Source: Pyrinomonadaceae bacterium (lineage in GTDB: Bacteria > Acidobacteriota > Blastocatellia > Pyrinomonadales > Pyrinomonadaceae). Taken from it: a DNA stretch of 64,000 nucleotides. Below, piece by piece: positions 62,730 to 64,000 of the stretch. Below the pieces are notes generated by a model that worked only from the letters and a program-made list of their open reading frames with translations, did not search any database and was not told the origin of the DNA. The stretch lies in assembly GCA_028284415.1 (NCBI GenBank), contig JANQRU010000007.1:620001-684000 (forward strand). The letters are read 5' to 3'. Numbering within the stretch: the first letter of the stretch is position 1; each line of letters starts with the position of its first letter. Both the position numbers and the translations under genes were made by a program.

Positions 62730-63937
62730 TCTTTCTCCCCTTCTCTCCCTCTCTTTATAATCTCTTTAAGTTCATCAACCTTCGCATCCCAACTTTCATG
62801 TTGAATCGCATTGCTTATTATTTCCTTTTCTATCGGATGATTTAAAGCATGTTCAATCTGTTCAATAAAATGTTCGTGATTTTCCCCAACTAAGCAATGC
62901 TCTAAAATCCTCACTTCAGGAATATCAGTCGAGACCACCTGCAAACCTGCCGCCAAATATTCACGAACCTTCAAAGGATTCGCTGCAAGTGTTAGTTCAT
63001 TAATAACAAATGGATTAAGTGCTACATCAAAACCTTTACAATAATTTGGTAGAGTTTCATAAGGTTTACGACCTAAGAAATGAACATTCTTTATACCATC
63101 CAAAACTTTTACTTTTTCTTCCGCATCAACCGCGATTTTCCCGATTAAAACAACCGAACCATGACTATATTTTTCGGCAATTTTCTTTATCAATTCATAA
63201 TTAACCCAATCTGCCAAAAGCCCATGAAAACCAATAATTGGCTTGGGCAAATCTTTTATTTCATCAGGAATTTTCGTTGCTTCATCAAGTGATTTCCTGA
63301 AATGACGCCAATCAGTTCCGTGCCGAATTATAAATGTATTTCTGTTATATTTTTGCTTGTCATCAAAGAGCTTTTCAGCCGAAACTATGACCATATCGGA
63401 CTTGCGGAATAGTTCTTCTTCAATCTCTTTCAATCCGCTCGCAACGCCTGTAAACTCAGTATAATCATCCACGCAATAATAAATTATTTCGCTTTCATTT
63501 AATTTTCCTGCAAGCAATCCTGCGGCGGGATTGAAAACCATATTTAAGGGGTTTTCAAAACCCAATTTCCGCATCGCTTTTTTAACTTGAGAGAGCAAAA
63601 ACTTCTGATTAAATCCTCGAACTAACGAACTTCCATAAGTAGGAATCGCCAAAGGATTCAATACAAAAATGTTTGGCTCTACTTCTTTGATGGGTTCTGT
63701 AAACCTTTTGAGCTTTGAAAAGATTCGCTTAACATCTTTTGTAGAAGCCGTCGGCATACGATTAGCGATTGCATTGATCCAAAGAATTCTATTATCTTTC
63801 GACAAAACACGCATCAAGTGAGTCTTGGACAATGGATCACCAGTCCAATCATGCGAAAAACATAAGATATTACGCCCATGCAAAATTTCTTGAGTATTTT
63901 GAAATTTCATCTCCTTTTTATTATGCACTAACAGCAT
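62726..63937 (-). CDS. Glycosyltransferase, group 1 (GT4-like)
   Basis: A 403-residue GT-B-fold enzyme. The C-terminal half holds the nucleotide-sugar site: KPIIGFHGLLADWVNYELIK, GSVVLIGKIAVDAEE, NVHFLGRKPYETLPNYCKGF, LAANPLKVREYLAAGLQVVS, with the KxxEYLA-like segment and EVRILEH as typical GT4 features. No signal peptide; acts at the cytosolic face. The ATG has GGAG 9 bases upstream. An alternative ATG at 63910 has GGAG directly adjacent, a poorer spacing. The start overlaps the previous gene's end by 17 bases, so it belongs to a longer operon. Confidence 0.9.
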   Translation of the reverse strand: MLLVHNKKEMKFQNTQEILHGRNILCFSHDWTGDPLSKTHLMRVLSKDNRILWINAIANRMPTASTKDVKRIFSKLKRFTEPIKEVEPNIFVLNPLAIPTYGSSLVRGFNQKFLLSQVKKAMRKLGFENPLNMVFNPAAGLLAGKLNESEIIYYCVDDYTEFTGVASGLKEIEEELFRKSDMVIVSAEKLFDDKQKYNRNTFIIRHGTDWRHFRKSLDEATKIPDEIKDLPKPIIGFHGLLADWVNYELIKKIAEKYSHGSVVLIGKIAVDAEEKVKVLDGIKNVHFLGRKPYETLPNYCKGFDVALNPFVINELTLAANPLKVREYLAAGLQVVSTDIPEVRILEHCLVGENHEHFIEQIEHALNHPIEKEIISNAIQHESWDAKVDELKEIIKRGREGEKE

Positions 63938-64000
63938 TTGTTTTTACTCCAATATCCTTGTTATTCAACACTTTCGCTTCAAACTCTTTCATCACCTTTT
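63921..64000 (-). CDS. C-terminal end of an upstream gene (partial)
   Basis: The frame is open from the window edge on the minus strand and ends KVMKEFEAKVLNNKDIGVKTNAVSA with a TAA stop, overlapping the glycosyltransferase start by 17 bases. It probably encodes another protein of the same polysaccharide operon, but only 25 residues are visible and the product cannot be named. Confidence 0.65.
   Translation of the reverse strand, partial: KVMKEFEAKVLNNKDIGVKTNAVSA

Noticed and set aside
1-64000. tRNA, rRNA, tmRNA, RNase P and SRP RNA genes
   Set aside because: No cloverleaf, rRNA, or characteristic conserved cores were seen by eye; a covariance-model search would be needed to exclude them fully.

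Overview
The window is AT-rich, densely coding chromosomal DNA from a free-living bacterium, most likely a member of the Acidobacteriota (Blastocatellia/Pyrinomonadales-like). The phylum is an inference. It rests on an Oar-type TonB receptor with an N-terminal carboxypeptidase-regulatory domain, an ECF sigma factor paired with a serine/threonine kinase carrying TolB/PD40 repeats, a second kinase fused to TolB-like and TPR domains, a DUF4388 protein, and a fused E2-E1 2-oxoglutarate dehydrogenase. There are no rRNA or tRNA genes, CRISPR arrays, transposases or phage genes.

Layout. 0-8 kb (+): an acetyltransferase and a degenerate crotonase, then ribH-nusB with a secreted protein, the kgd-type dehydrogenase and a CapA lipoprotein. 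8-13.4 kb (-): a secreted protein, smc with an unusual acidic insertion, and a TPR/DUF4388 protein. 13.5-17.2 kb (+): a giant secreted fibre-like protein built from a beta-propeller, a BACON domain, a tail-fibre-like shaft, seventeen 17-residue repeats and a C-terminal S74 chaperone. 17.3-24.7 kb (-): a TonB receptor and a dnaK-dnaJ-hspR heat-shock cluster with a sigma-70 promoter overlapped by a HAIR-like operator. 24.8-37.6 kb (+): meaB and mce (methylmalonyl-CoA metabolism), a possibly permuted parvulin, a metallo-beta-lactamase-fold enzyme, mtnP, AIM24, a PfkB kinase, fabI and a LOG-family protein, with several small secreted proteins. 37.7-45.4 kb (-): cutA, an M48 protease, the kinase/ECF pair, and a four-gene run ending in rlmD. 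45.5-54.1 kb (mostly +): methylmalonyl-CoA mutase catalytic subunit, a convergent CoA-transferase, a Rad52-like protein, an unusual PilT, PEP synthase and a rhodanese. 54.2-56.4 kb (-): a [2Fe-2S] protein and two tandem LysR regulators. 56.4-59.7 kb (+): a gene-poor stretch holding a possible small RNA, a glutaredoxin and the TolB/TPR kinase. 59.7-64 kb (-): an exopolysaccharide-type operon (glycosyltransferase, YdcF, beta-helix protein, methyltransferase).

How the genes fit together. MeaB, the epimerase and the mutase subunit form the propionyl/methylmalonyl-CoA to succinyl-CoA route, but in two separate loci; the B12-binding mutase subunit is not in the window. KGD and PEP synthase link the TCA cycle to gluconeogenesis. 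Secretion and surface functions are prominent: the S74 fibre, TonB receptor, CapA lipoprotein, parvulin, beta-helix protein and many short signal-peptide proteins. Many convergent or terminal gene ends carry clear hairpins, which supports the transcription units proposed here.

The most unusual items are the S74 fibre protein, the acidic insertion in the SMC head, the possibly circularly permuted parvulin, the PilT with a duplicated N-terminal domain, the crotonase without an oxyanion hole, and the HspR operator/promoter arrangement. No complete, clearly new multi-gene system was found.
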